Shown here: piece after piece, positions 6,288-13,880 of the stretch
How the letters are laid out: each line of letters begins with the position of its first letter
Numbering within the stretch: the stretch's first letter is position 1
Assembly (NCBI RefSeq): GCF_030658505.1
Contig: NZ_JAUTXR010000157.1
Span: 1 to 19,961 of the forward strand
Origin: Stenotrophomonas raiganjensis (SeqCode)
Lineage (GTDB): Bacteria > Pseudomonadota > Gammaproteobacteria > Xanthomonadales > Xanthomonadaceae
Length of the DNA: 19,961 bases
Reading direction: 5' to 3'
Made by a program: the position numbers and the translations under genes
Notes under the pieces: model-generated
The model's database searches: none
What the model saw: only the letters and a program-made list of their open reading frames with translations
What the model was told of the DNA's origin: nothing

Positions 6288-9200
6288 ATGAACGCACCTT
6301 CCTCCTCCCCTGCCGCCCACGACGCCCCGCGTCCCGGCGCGCTGCTGTCGCCGGAACTGCCGGCGCCCCCCAACCCGTTCCGCCAGGCCATCACCGATGC
6401 CTGGTTGAAGGACGAGGCCAGCCACGTCCGCGAACTGCTGGCGCAGGCGCGCCTGCCCGCCGAGGAGCAGGCCAGGGTGCAGGCGCTTGCCGCCGACCTG
6501 GTCGGCCGCGTGCGCGTGCGTGCCAAGGACCAGGGCGCGATCGAAGCCTTCATGCGCCAGTACGACCTGGGCAGCGAGGAAGGCGTGCTGCTGATGTGCG
6601 TGGCCGAAGCGCTGCTGCGTATTCCGGACCAGGACACCGCCGACAAGCTGATCCGCGACAAGCTGGCCGATGCCGACTGGGAAAAGCACCTGGGCGGCAG
6701 CGACTCGGTGCTGGTCAATGCCTCCACCTGGGGCCTGATGCTGACCGGCAAGCTGGTGCAGATGAACGACGCCACCCGCGCCGATGCCCCCAGCGCGTTC
6801 AAGCGCTTGGTCGGCCGCGTCGGTGAGCCGGTGGTGCGCCTGGCGGTGCGCCAGGCGATGAAGATCATGGGCCACCAGTTCGTCATGGGCCGCACCATCA
6901 GCGAAGCGCTGTCGCGCTCGCACAAGGGCGACAACGCCAGCTACCGCTACTCCTTCGACATGCTCGGCGAAGGCGCGCTGACCATGAAGGACGCGCTGCG
7001 CTACCTGGAAGACTACCGTCGTGCGATCCACGCCATCGGCGGCGATCACAAGGCACGCGGTGGTCGTCCGGACGGCGACGTCAACAACGCCCCGGGCATC
7101 TCGATCAAGCTGTCGGCGCTGTACCCGCGCTACGAGCACGCCAAGCGCGAGCGCGTGCTGAAGGACCTGGTACCGGGCGTGCTGGAACTGGCACAGCTGG
7201 CCAAGAGCTACGGCATCGGCTGCACTGTCGACGCCGAAGAGTCCGACCGCCTGGAACTGTCGCTGGACATCATCGAGCAGGTGTTCTCCGACGCGTCGCT
7301 GGCCGGCTGGGATGGCTTCGGCGTGGTCGTGCAGGCCTACCAGAAGCGCACCCCGTACACGATCGACCACTTGGCCGACATGGCGCGCCGTGCCGGTCGC
7401 CGCCTGCAGGTGCGCCTGGTCAAGGGCGCCTACTGGGATGCCGAGATCAAGCGCGCGCAGATCGAAGGCTATCCGGGCTACCCGGTGTTCACCCGCAAGC
7501 AGAACACCGACGTCTCCTATCTGGCCTGCGCCAAGCGCCTGTTTACGCATGCCGATGCGATCTACCCGATGTTCGCCACGCACAACGCGCACACCATTGC
7601 CGCGGTGCGCAGCATCGCCAACGGCGGCGTGTACGAGCACCAGAAGCTGCACGGCATGGGCGACGACCTGTACGCCGAAGTGGTGCCGGCCGATCGCTTG
7701 AACCTGCCCTGCCGCGTGTACGCCCCAGTGGGTTCGCATGAAGACCTGCTGCCGTACCTGGTGCGCCGCCTGCTCGAAAACGGCGCCAACTCCAGCTTCG
7801 TCAACCGCATCACCGACGAGCGCGTGCCGATCACCGACCTGATCCGCGATCCGGTCGAGATGGTTGCTTCGTTCGAATCGATTCCGCATCCCAAGATCCC
7901 GCTGCCGGTTGACCTGCTGCGCAGCCAGAACCACGACAGGAAGAACTCCATGGGCGCCAACCTCGCCAACGACAACGAACTGCGCGCCCTGGCCCAGCAG
8001 CTCAACGCCGCCGTGAAGCCGTGGCAGGCCGCGCCGCTGGTACCGGGTGCGAACCCGGCCGGCGCCGCGCTGCCGGTGATCAACCCGGCCGACACCCGCG
8101 AAGTGGTCGGCCAGTGGCTGGCCGCCGATGCCGCCACCGTGCAGAAGGCCCTGGCCAACGCCGTGGCCGCGCAGCCGGCCTGGAACCGCACCCCGGCCGC
8201 CAGCCGCGCCGCCATCCTCGAACACGCCGCCGACCAGCTGGAAGCGCGCATGCCGGAGTTCATGGCGCTGTGCGTGAAGGAAGCCGGCAAGAGCCTGCCC
8301 GACAGCATCGCCGAAGTGCGCGAAGCCGTGGATTTCCTGCGCTACTACGCCAAGCAGGCACGCGAGCAGTTCAGCCACGCCGAGAAGCTGCCGAGCCCGA
8401 CCGGTGAATCCAACGAACTGCAGCTACACGGCCGCGGCGTGTTCGTCTGCATCAGCCCGTGGAACTTCCCGCTGGCGATCTTCCTGGGCCAGGTCGCTGC
8501 CGCACTGGCCGCCGGCAACAGCGTCATCGCCAAGCCGGCCGAGCAGACCAACCTGATCGGCTACTACGCGGTGAAGCTGCTGCACGACGCCGGCGTGCCG
8601 GCCGAGGTGGTGCAGTTCCTGCCGGGCGACGGTGCTACCGTCGGTGCCGCGCTGACCGCCGACCCGCGCGTGGCCGGCGTGGCCTTCACCGGCTCCACCG
8701 ACACCGCCCGTGCGATCAACCGCGCGATGGCGGCGCGTGACGCCGCCATCGGTGTGCTGATTGCCGAAACCGGCGGCCAGAACGCCTTCATCGCCGATTC
8801 GTCGGCGCTGCCGGAACAGCTGGTCAAGGACGCGATCGGTTCGGCCTTCACCTCCGCCGGCCAGCGCTGCTCGGCCGCGCGCGTGCTGTTCGTGCAGGAC
8901 GACATCGCCGACAAGGTGATGACCATGCTGGCCGGTGCGATGAAGGAACTGAAGGTCGGCAACCCCGGCCTGCTGTCCACCGACGTCGGCCCGGTGATCG
9001 ACGCAGATGCGCTGAAGATCCTGCAGGACCACGCTGAGCGGATGGACCGCGAAGCGCGCCTGATCGCCGCCGCCGAGCTGTCGGCCGAGGCCGCCAACGG
9101 CACCTTCTTCGCACCGCGCGCGTACGAACTGAAGGACCTGGGCCAGCTGCAGAAGGAAGTGTTCGGCCCGGTGCTGCACGTGATCCGCTGGAAGGGCGAC

Positions 9201-9506
9201 CAGCTCGACGCGGTGATCGACCAGATCAACGCCACCGGCTACGGCCTGACCCTGGGCGTGCATTCGCGCATCGACGAGACCGTCGACCGCATCAGCAACG
9301 GCGTCCATGTCGGCAACGTCTACGTCAACCGCAACCAGATCGGTGCGGTGGTCGGCGTGCAGCCGTTCGGCGGCCAGGGCCTGTCCGGCACCGGCCCGAA
9401 GGCCGGCGGCCCGCACTACCTGCTGCGCTTCGCCACCGAGAAGACGGTGACGGTGAACACCACCGCCGCCGGCGGCAACGCCTCGCTGCTGACCCTGGGC
9501 GACTGA
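6288..9506 (+). CDS. putA: Bifunctional proline dehydrogenase / L-glutamate gamma-semialdehyde dehydrogenase
   Basis: PutA oxidises proline to pyrroline-5-carboxylate with FAD, then glutamate semialdehyde to glutamate with NAD+, feeding electrons to the respiratory chain. From the ATG at 6288 the protein has 1072 residues: a helical arm, a proline dehydrogenase barrel (to about residue 500) with RLVKGAYWDAEIKRAQ starting at Arg376 and the YEHQKLHGMGDDLY segment, a linker, and an aldehyde dehydrogenase domain with SPWNFPLAIF, ETGGQNA (Glu827) and the nucleophile in SAGQRCSAAR (Cys861). The N-terminal ribbon-helix-helix repressor domain of E. coli PutA is absent, so it should not bind its own promoter. 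An upstream in-frame ATG (6249) adds 13 residues, but these use AT-ending codons unlike the gene and overlap a possible -10 box. An 8-bp hairpin (9495-9514) holds the TGA stop in its loop. Confidence 0.96.
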   Translation: MNAPSSSPAAHDAPRPGALLSPELPAPPNPFRQAITDAWLKDEASHVRELLAQARLPAEEQARVQALAADLVGRVRVRAKDQGAIEAFMRQYDLGSEEGVLLMCVAEALLRIPDQDTADKLIRDKLADADWEKHLGGSDSVLVNASTWGLMLTGKLVQMNDATRADAPSAFKRLVGRVGEPVVRLAVRQAMKIMGHQFVMGRTISEALSRSHKGDNASYRYSFDMLGEGALTMKDALRYLEDYRRAIHAIGGDHKARGGRPDGDVNNAPGISIKLSALYPRYEHAKRERVLKDLVPGVLELAQLAKSYGIGCTVDAEESDRLELSLDIIEQVFSDASLAGWDGFGVVVQAYQKRTPYTIDHLADMARRAGRRLQVRLVKGAYWDAEIKRAQIEGYPGYPVFTRKQNTDVSYLACAKRLFTHADAIYPMFATHNAHTIAAVRSIANGGVYEHQKLHGMGDDLYAEVVPADRLNLPCRVYAPVGSHEDLLPYLVRRLLENGANSSFVNRITDERVPITDLIRDPVEMVASFESIPHPKIPLPVDLLRSQNHDRKNSMGANLANDNELRALAQQLNAAVKPWQAAPLVPGANPAGAALPVINPADTREVVGQWLAADAATVQKALANAVAAQPAWNRTPAASRAAILEHAADQLEARMPEFMALCVKEAGKSLPDSIAEVREAVDFLRYYAKQAREQFSHAEKLPSPTGESNELQLHGRGVFVCISPWNFPLAIFLGQVAAALAAGNSVIAKPAEQTNLIGYYAVKLLHDAGVPAEVVQFLPGDGATVGAALTADPRVAGVAFTGSTDTARAINRAMAARDAAIGVLIAETGGQNAFIADSSALPEQLVKDAIGSAFTSAGQRCSAARVLFVQDDIADKVMTMLAGAMKELKVGNPGLLSTDVGPVIDADALKILQDHAERMDREARLIAAAELSAEAANGTFFAPRAYELKDLGQLQKEVFGPVLHVIRWKGDQLDAVIDQINATGYGLTLGVHSRIDETVDRISNGVHVGNVYVNRNQIGAVVGVQPFGGQGLSGTGPKAGGPHYLLRFATEKTVTVNTTAAGGNASLLTLGD

Positions 9507-9529
9507 TCGCCCAGTAGTTGCAGTGAACG

Positions 9530-9556
9530 AAAAACCCCGCGAAAGCGGGGTTTTTT
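9530..9556 (+). terminator. Rho-independent terminator of putA
   Basis: CCCCGC (9535-9540), GAAA loop, GCGGGG (9545-9550), followed by six T and preceded by a run of A. The A and T runs extend the stem, so it can also work on the minus strand for the converging nadR transcript. Confidence 0.92.
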
Positions 9557-9570
9557 GTGCTTCTGCTTCC

Positions 9571-9630
9571 TGTAGAGCCGGGCCCACGCTCGGCTTTCCT
9601 GGCGCAGCCGAGCATGGGCTCGGCTCTACA
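9571..9630. repeat. SMAG/REP palindrome between putA and nadR
   Basis: Arms at 9571-9595 and 9606-9630 match at 23 of 25 positions around a 10-base loop. They start TGTAGAGCCG, the same family as the element at 2809-2866. The right arm runs into the 3' end of nadR: the TAG stop of that gene (9626-9628) is part of the REP's GTAG. Confidence 0.88.
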
Positions 9631-10699
9631 GAGGCGACACGACACTGAACCGATTGTCCGCCCGCTTCGCCAGCTCGCCCTGTACCCGTGCGATGCGCGT
9701 CTCCAGATCGCCTTCCAGCAGCACGTACTCGACACCCTCTGCCTGCAGCTGCGCCAGGTACCACGCATGCTGCTGCGCCCGGAAGGCTTCGCCCACGCGC
9801 GTACCGTCCTGATCGAACGGAATATCCGGTGCGCACAGGAACAGCAGATCGTAGCGTCGTCGTGCCGCCTGCCGCAGCGGCTCCGGTGCCGTGCCGAACA
9901 TCCAGCCGCTGTACCCCAGCGTCACCCACGGCGTGGTATCGCAGAACAGCCAGCGATGCGCCCGCCGCGCGCCCTCTTCTTCATGCCGCAGCTGTGTCAT
10001 TGCGATGCGAAGCAGATCGTCCGGCATCAGGTCGCCGCCCTGCTGCTCCCAGAGCGTGCGGCCATACTCCGGCACCCAGCCGGTCTGCAGGCGCTCGGCC
10101 AGCAATCGCGCGAGCGTGGTCTTGCCACTGGACTCGCCACCGATGAAGGCCACGCGCTGCACGTATCCGGCGTACACCTCCGGTGCGAGACCATGGCGGT
10201 GCGCATGGGGATCGGCGCGCAGCTGGGTGCCGCACGCCTGCCCGACGTCCAATGCGCGTTCGAGCCGCTCATGGCGTACCGGCGCACCGAAGGGCGTGGC
10301 CAGCGCCTGCGCGAAGCCGTCACCGTAGTCCTCGCCGGTGAATACCGCCTGCACCGGGCCACCGAACAGGTGCTGGCACAACCACGCGGTGAACGCGCGC
10401 TGCACCTGTTCGCTGTCGCTGTCCTGCGGCAATGCGCGTGGCGGCAGGCCGTGTTCGGCGCACAGGGCTGCCAGCCGTGCATCATCCAGCACCGCCACCA
10501 TCGCCTGCGGAAAGCGCGCGCGTAGCCAGCGCTCACGACGTGCGGCGCTATAACCGGCAAAGCCCGGCTGCGACCAGCCAATCACCAGCAGCTGCGTGCA
10601 GCGTGTGGTGGCAAATTCGATCAGGCGTTCGTGGCCGAGGTGCAACGGGCAGAACTTGCCCACCACCAGGCCCCGCGCAACGCGCTCAGGCGACGGCAT
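9626..10699 (-). CDS. nadR: NadR-like bifunctional NMN adenylyltransferase / nicotinamide riboside kinase
   Basis: Predicted cytoplasmic enzyme of NAD salvage that phosphorylates nicotinamide riboside to NMN and adenylates NMN to NAD. The 357-residue protein has an N-terminal nucleotidyltransferase domain with GKFCPLHLGHERLI (HxGH motif, His20 and His23) and a C-terminal P-loop kinase domain with Walker A GGESSGKTT (187-195). Kinase features such as WVPEYGRTLWE and LFCDTTPWVT follow. The N-terminal DNA-binding repressor domain of E. coli NadR is missing, so this version should be enzymatic only. Its start lies inside the end of pnuC, with a 14-base overlap implying co-translation. The last sense codons and TAG stop fall in a REP palindrome. 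In many relatives the adenylyltransferase half is weak; I cannot tell here. Confidence 0.92.
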   Translation of the reverse strand: MPSPERVARGLVVGKFCPLHLGHERLIEFATTRCTQLLVIGWSQPGFAGYSAARRERWLRARFPQAMVAVLDDARLAALCAEHGLPPRALPQDSDSEQVQRAFTAWLCQHLFGGPVQAVFTGEDYGDGFAQALATPFGAPVRHERLERALDVGQACGTQLRADPHAHRHGLAPEVYAGYVQRVAFIGGESSGKTTLARLLAERLQTGWVPEYGRTLWEQQGGDLMPDDLLRIAMTQLRHEEEGARRAHRWLFCDTTPWVTLGYSGWMFGTAPEPLRQAARRRYDLLFLCAPDIPFDQDGTRVGEAFRAQQHAWYLAQLQAEGVEYVLLEGDLETRIARVQGELAKRADNRFSVVSPL

Positions 10700-11285
10700 C
10701 GGCCGCCTTGGCCTCGGTCCGCATCAGATGGCGCCAATGGCGCAGGGCGACCAGCGCGTTTATCCAGAAACCGATGTAGAGGATCGAGGTCAGGTGCAGG
10801 CCACGGCTGTAGTACAGCGGCACCGCCACGGTGTTCACCAGCAGCCACACCCACCACGATTCCAGCTTGCGGCGCATCATCAGGATCTGCGCGATCACGC
10901 TCAGTACCAGCACCGCCGAATCGATGTACGGCGCGTAGGCGTTGGTCAGCCGGGTCAGCATCCAGCCGTAGCCGAAGGTGGCCACCACTGCCAGCGGTGC
11001 CAGCCAGGCCCAGGCGCGCGGCCGCAATGAAGTGATCGGCAACGGCGCACCGTGGTCACCGCGCAGCCACTGCCACCAGCCCAGCACGCTGATGGCGATG
11101 AAGAAGAACTGCAGCACCATGTCCGCATACAGGTGCGATCGTTCGAACACGGCAGCAAACAAGGCACAGCCGACGATGCCCAACCACCAGGTGTGCACGT
11201 TGTTGCGGCCGGCCAGCAGGATCGAGCCGGCGACGGCGATGTTTGCGGCCAGCTCCAGCTGGAAGTTCGGATCGGACAGGTTCAT
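10686..11285 (-). CDS. pnuC: Nicotinamide riboside transporter PnuC
   Basis: PnuC proteins are inner-membrane facilitators for nicotinamide riboside, which is trapped by phosphorylation by the NadR kinase. The 199-residue product has about seven hydrophobic segments and PnuC signatures, including GIVGCALFAAVFERSHLYAD near the middle of the first half and WWVWLLVNTVAVPLYYSRG near the C-terminus, with the conserved Trp and Asn residues that line the substrate site. The direct overlap with nadR strongly supports the substrate. The frame extends upstream to 11366, but that part encodes a REP palindrome; the ATG at 11285 gives the usual N-terminus MNLSDPNFQ. No good ribosome site or riboswitch is visible upstream, and its promoter is not evident. 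Confidence 0.93.
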   Translation of the reverse strand: MNLSDPNFQLELAANIAVAGSILLAGRNNVHTWWLGIVGCALFAAVFERSHLYADMVLQFFFIAISVLGWWQWLRGDHGAPLPITSLRPRAWAWLAPLAVVATFGYGWMLTRLTNAYAPYIDSAVLVLSVIAQILMMRRKLESWWVWLLVNTVAVPLYYSRGLHLTSILYIGFWINALVALRHWRHLMRTEAKAADAVA

Positions 11286-11326
11286 GGCGCTATTGTCGTG
11301 GATCCGTGCGCTGCGTGGACAATCCA

Positions 11327-11349
11327 GTAGATCCACGCCATGCGTGGAT
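11327..11349. repeat. GTAG-type REP palindrome upstream of pnuC
   Basis: GTAG (11327-11330) is followed by ATCCACGC (11331-11338), a CAT loop and GCGTGGAT (11342-11349). This is a second REP sequence type, also seen in reverse orientation at 19484-19505. It lies in the 5' region of pnuC and beside the fadL terminator. Confidence 0.82.
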
Positions 11350-11364
11350 GCCCCGAGCCGCCCC

Positions 11365-11393
11365 ACAAAAAGAAAGCCCCGCTTGCGCGGGGC
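11365..11393 (-). terminator. Rho-independent terminator of fadL
   Basis: Read on the minus strand, GCCCCGC (11393-11387), GCAA loop, GCGGGGC (11382-11376) is followed by TTTCTTTTT. It lies 32 bases after the fadL stop and separates it from pnuC on the same strand. Confidence 0.92.
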
Positions 11394-11425
11394 CTCCTTC
11401 GTCCTGCGTCAGGCAATCGCCTGGA

Positions 11426-12853
11426 TCAGAACTTGTACTGCATCGAAGCCGCCAGCACGTCGCCGCTGACCTTGTACTTGCCGGTCACGGTGTTGCCGGT
11501 CGGCGAGGTCGAGGTGATGTTCGGATCCTTGGTGAACAGGTGGGTGTAGCCCACGCTGTATTCCATCTTGTCCGAAGCCGCGTAGGTCAGACCCAGCGAC
11601 AGCCACTTGCGGGTGGTGTCCGGCACGCGCACGTCGCGGTGGGCGTCGGTGGTCGGGGTCTGGTCGTAGGCGAGACCGCCGCGCAGGGTCAGCTTCTCGT
11701 TCATGCGGTACTCGGTACCGATCGACGCGAAGGTGGTGTCGCGGTAGTGGAACGGCAGCACGCTGTCCGGCTGGTTGGAGTCATAGTCAACGACCACCTG
11801 GTCGAACTTGCTCCACGCGGTGCGCGTCACTTCGGCCATGACCTTCCACTGGTCGTTCACGCGGTGGGTGAAGCCCACGGTGGCGCTGGCCGGCAGGGTG
11901 ATCGAGGCGCGCCCCTTGCTGTCGATGAAGGTGCCCGGAGCGGCGGAGCGTAGGAAGGTCTCAGCATTGCCCGGAATGGTGAAGTCGGCCTTGCCGTCGT
12001 TGATCTTGTGCTTGACCTGCGAGCGGTAGCTGAAGGCGATGTTGGTGCCTTCCACCGGGCTGACGGTCATGCCCAGGGTGTAACCCATCGACACTTCGTC
12101 ACCCTTGATGCGCAGGAAGCCATCGGCGGTGCCCGGGGCGAAGCCCTGCTGGGCCAAGGCCGCAGCGGCCTGTTTCGAGGCAGCAAGGGCCTGAGCCGGG
12201 GTGCCACCGGCGGCCAGCACGGCAGCGGCAGCCTTCTGCTGGGCGCTGGCGTTGATCGCGGTGCCGGTGTCGACGGCACTGGTCAGGTCGACGTTCAGGC
12301 GCTCGGCGAACACCGACGCACCGAACGACAGGTACGGATTGACGTCATAGGAAAACGCCACGCCCAGGTCGATCGCCTGCAGCTCGGTCTTGACGCCGTT
12401 GTAGCGGCCGACCCAGTCACGGTCGTATTCGGTCTTGAAGCCGAACGGCACGGTCAGCGATGCACCGAAGTGCATGTTGTCGTTCTCGCCGAACGGCAGA
12501 TGGAAGTACGCGGCCGGGACCGGGGCGATCATGCCGGCGTCGCCGCCGTTGCCGCCGGAAATCGGCTGGCCGTTGGCGTACTTGCCCTGGCCACGGAACT
12601 TGGCGCCGAAGCTGATGGCGCTGACGTCGCCCTGCAGCATGGTGCCGTCGAGCAGGCGCATGGAGGCCGGATTGGTGGCGATGACCGAGGCGTCGCCTTC
12701 GGTCGAAGTAGAGCCGGCGAACGCGCGGCCCAGGCCCTTGGCGCTGTTTTCCTTCAGCTGGAAGGCGGCAGCGTTGGCATCGGCGGCGGCCAGCGCACCG
12801 GCAACGCCGACGGCCAGCAGGGTCAGACGGGCAATGGTGGAAGCGGTTTGCAT
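11426..12853 (-). CDS. fadL: OmpP1/FadL/TodX family outer-membrane transporter
   Basis: FadL-type porins carry long-chain fatty acids or other hydrophobic compounds across the outer membrane. The 475-residue precursor has a signal peptide ending near ADANA (about residue 28), the FadL hatch region with FQLKENSAKGLGRAFAG and the conserved NPA motif (Asn61-Ala63), alternating amphipathic strands to the end, and the C-terminal Phe recognised by the BAM machinery. An Ala/Gln-rich segment at 203-238 (ASAQQKAAAAVLAAGG and onwards) is a long helical insert in what should be an extracellular loop. The start at 12853 has a good ribosome site (GGAGAGAG). It has its own terminator and a promoter region with dyads, so it is a single-gene unit. 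The exact substrate cannot be read from sequence. Confidence 0.92.
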   Translation of the reverse strand: MQTASTIARLTLLAVGVAGALAAADANAAAFQLKENSAKGLGRAFAGSTSTEGDASVIATNPASMRLLDGTMLQGDVSAISFGAKFRGQGKYANGQPISGGNGGDAGMIAPVPAAYFHLPFGENDNMHFGASLTVPFGFKTEYDRDWVGRYNGVKTELQAIDLGVAFSYDVNPYLSFGASVFAERLNVDLTSAVDTGTAINASAQQKAAAAVLAAGGTPAQALAASKQAAAALAQQGFAPGTADGFLRIKGDEVSMGYTLGMTVSPVEGTNIAFSYRSQVKHKINDGKADFTIPGNAETFLRSAAPGTFIDSKGRASITLPASATVGFTHRVNDQWKVMAEVTRTAWSKFDQVVVDYDSNQPDSVLPFHYRDTTFASIGTEYRMNEKLTLRGGLAYDQTPTTDAHRDVRVPDTTRKWLSLGLTYAASDKMEYSVGYTHLFTKDPNITSTSPTGNTVTGKYKVSGDVLAASMQYKF

Positions 12854-12950
12854 CGTAGTTCTCTCTCCGGTAAGCGGTGATGTTGCTCTGAGTGCGCCTG
12901 CGCCCGGCAGGTCCTGGGACCCATCGGAGCGCGCCGGATTCCCCTCCCGA

Positions 12951-13004
12951 CATACGACGCCGTATGCGAGTATTACCCAGAGCTGTTAATGAAACAATAA
13001 CAGC
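12951..13004 (-). promoter_or_regulatory. Probable fadL promoter with two operator-like dyads
   Basis: On the minus strand, TTGTTT (12997-12992), 16 bases, TAATAC (12975-12970) forms a good sigma-70-like promoter about 115 bases before fadL. GCTGTTA (12982-12988) and TAACAGC (12998-13004) form a 7-bp dyad, 9 bases apart, over the -35 box. CATACG-ACGC-CGTATG (12951-12966) is a second dyad at the expected transcription start. Both positions suit repressor binding. I do not recognise the regulator. Confidence 0.5.
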
Positions 13005-13079
13005 AATGGCGGTTTTTTCGTCCCAAAAGCTGAACAGGACAATCCCCGCCGCAAGCGCCCGCACGCTAGGCTAGTGCCC

Positions 13080-13772
13080 ATGTTCGTCTCCCTCCCGTCG
13101 CGCAAGAAGGCCGCCCTGCGCTGGGCCACGCCCGTGCTGTTCGCGTCATTGTGGCTGGCGTTCCTGTGGTCGATCTCGCGCCCGGACGATGCCCGCGGCA
13201 GCCTCTGGCTGGACTGGGGCGCCCTGTCCACCGGCCTGACCCACCCGCTGGACTGGTGGGCGACCCTGCAGGACGGCAGCGTGCTGCGCCTGTTCACCGC
13301 GCTGTTCCTGCACGCCGACTGGTCACACCTGCTGGGCAACCTGGTGTTCCTGCTGATCTTCGGCCTGCCCGCCGAGCGGGTGCTGGGGCCGTGGCGGCTG
13401 CTGCTGCTGTTCCTGGTCGGCGGCGCAGTGTCGAACCTGGTGGCGATCTACACCATGGGCAGCCCGGACCAGATCATCATCGGCGCCAGTGGCGCGGTGT
13501 CGGCCCTGATCGGTGCGTATCTGGCCCTGTTCCCGGGCGCGCGGCTGGGCGTGGTGATCCCGCTCGGCCTGTTCCTGGAGTTCGTGCGCGCCCCGGCCTA
13601 CCTGCTGATCGGCGTCTGGGCGGCGCTGCAGGTGGTGTTCGCCCACATCGGCCCCAGCTTCGGCATGGTGGCCTGGTGGGCGCACATCGGTGGCTTCGTG
13701 TTCGGCGTCGTGTACGGGGTCTACGTGCGGGCGGCCATCGCCCGCCGACTGCGCAAGCGCCACGGCTTCTGA
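13080..13772 (+). CDS. Rhomboid family intramembrane serine protease
   Basis: Rhomboids cleave substrate helices within the inner membrane. The 230-residue protein has six or seven hydrophobic segments and the full catalytic set: ALFLHADWSHLLGNLVF with His78, His83 and Asn87, the nucleophile in GASGAVSALIGAYLALFPG (Ser137), and the general base in AHIGGFVFG (His202). This is consistent with an active protease of the bacterial GluP/RhoII-like group. The N-terminus starts with a basic segment and a first helix. ATG at 13080 is preferred; a GTG six bases earlier is possible. The ribosome site is weak. It is divergent from fadL, 226 bases apart, and converges on ctpA with a REP palindrome between them. 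Substrate unknown. Confidence 0.92.
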   Translation: MFVSLPSRKKAALRWATPVLFASLWLAFLWSISRPDDARGSLWLDWGALSTGLTHPLDWWATLQDGSVLRLFTALFLHADWSHLLGNLVFLLIFGLPAERVLGPWRLLLLFLVGGAVSNLVAIYTMGSPDQIIIGASGAVSALIGAYLALFPGARLGVVIPLGLFLEFVRAPAYLLIGVWAALQVVFAHIGPSFGMVAWWAHIGGFVFGVVYGVYVRAAIARRLRKRHGF

Positions 13773-13778
13773 CCCCGG

Positions 13779-13800
13779 GTCGTGCCGGCCGCTGGCCGGC
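13779..13800. repeat. REP-like palindrome between the rhomboid gene and ctpA
   Basis: GCCGGCC (13784-13790), GCT, GGCCGGC (13794-13800), preceded by GTCG where the canonical element has GTAG. Same stem sequence as the element at 19408-19430. It starts 7 bases after the rhomboid stop and lies between convergent genes, where it may limit read-through. Confidence 0.75.
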
Positions 13801-13880
13801 TCTCCACACTCACCCGCCCGTCCGCAGCATCGAGCGTGCTCGACTCGGGCTTCCTCGCCGGGCACCGCCCGGCGCTGCCA

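Noticed and set aside
6201..8378. A 725-codon minus-strand open frame opposite putA
   Set aside because: Antisense shadow of putA with no recognisable domain or plausible start; putA is certain.
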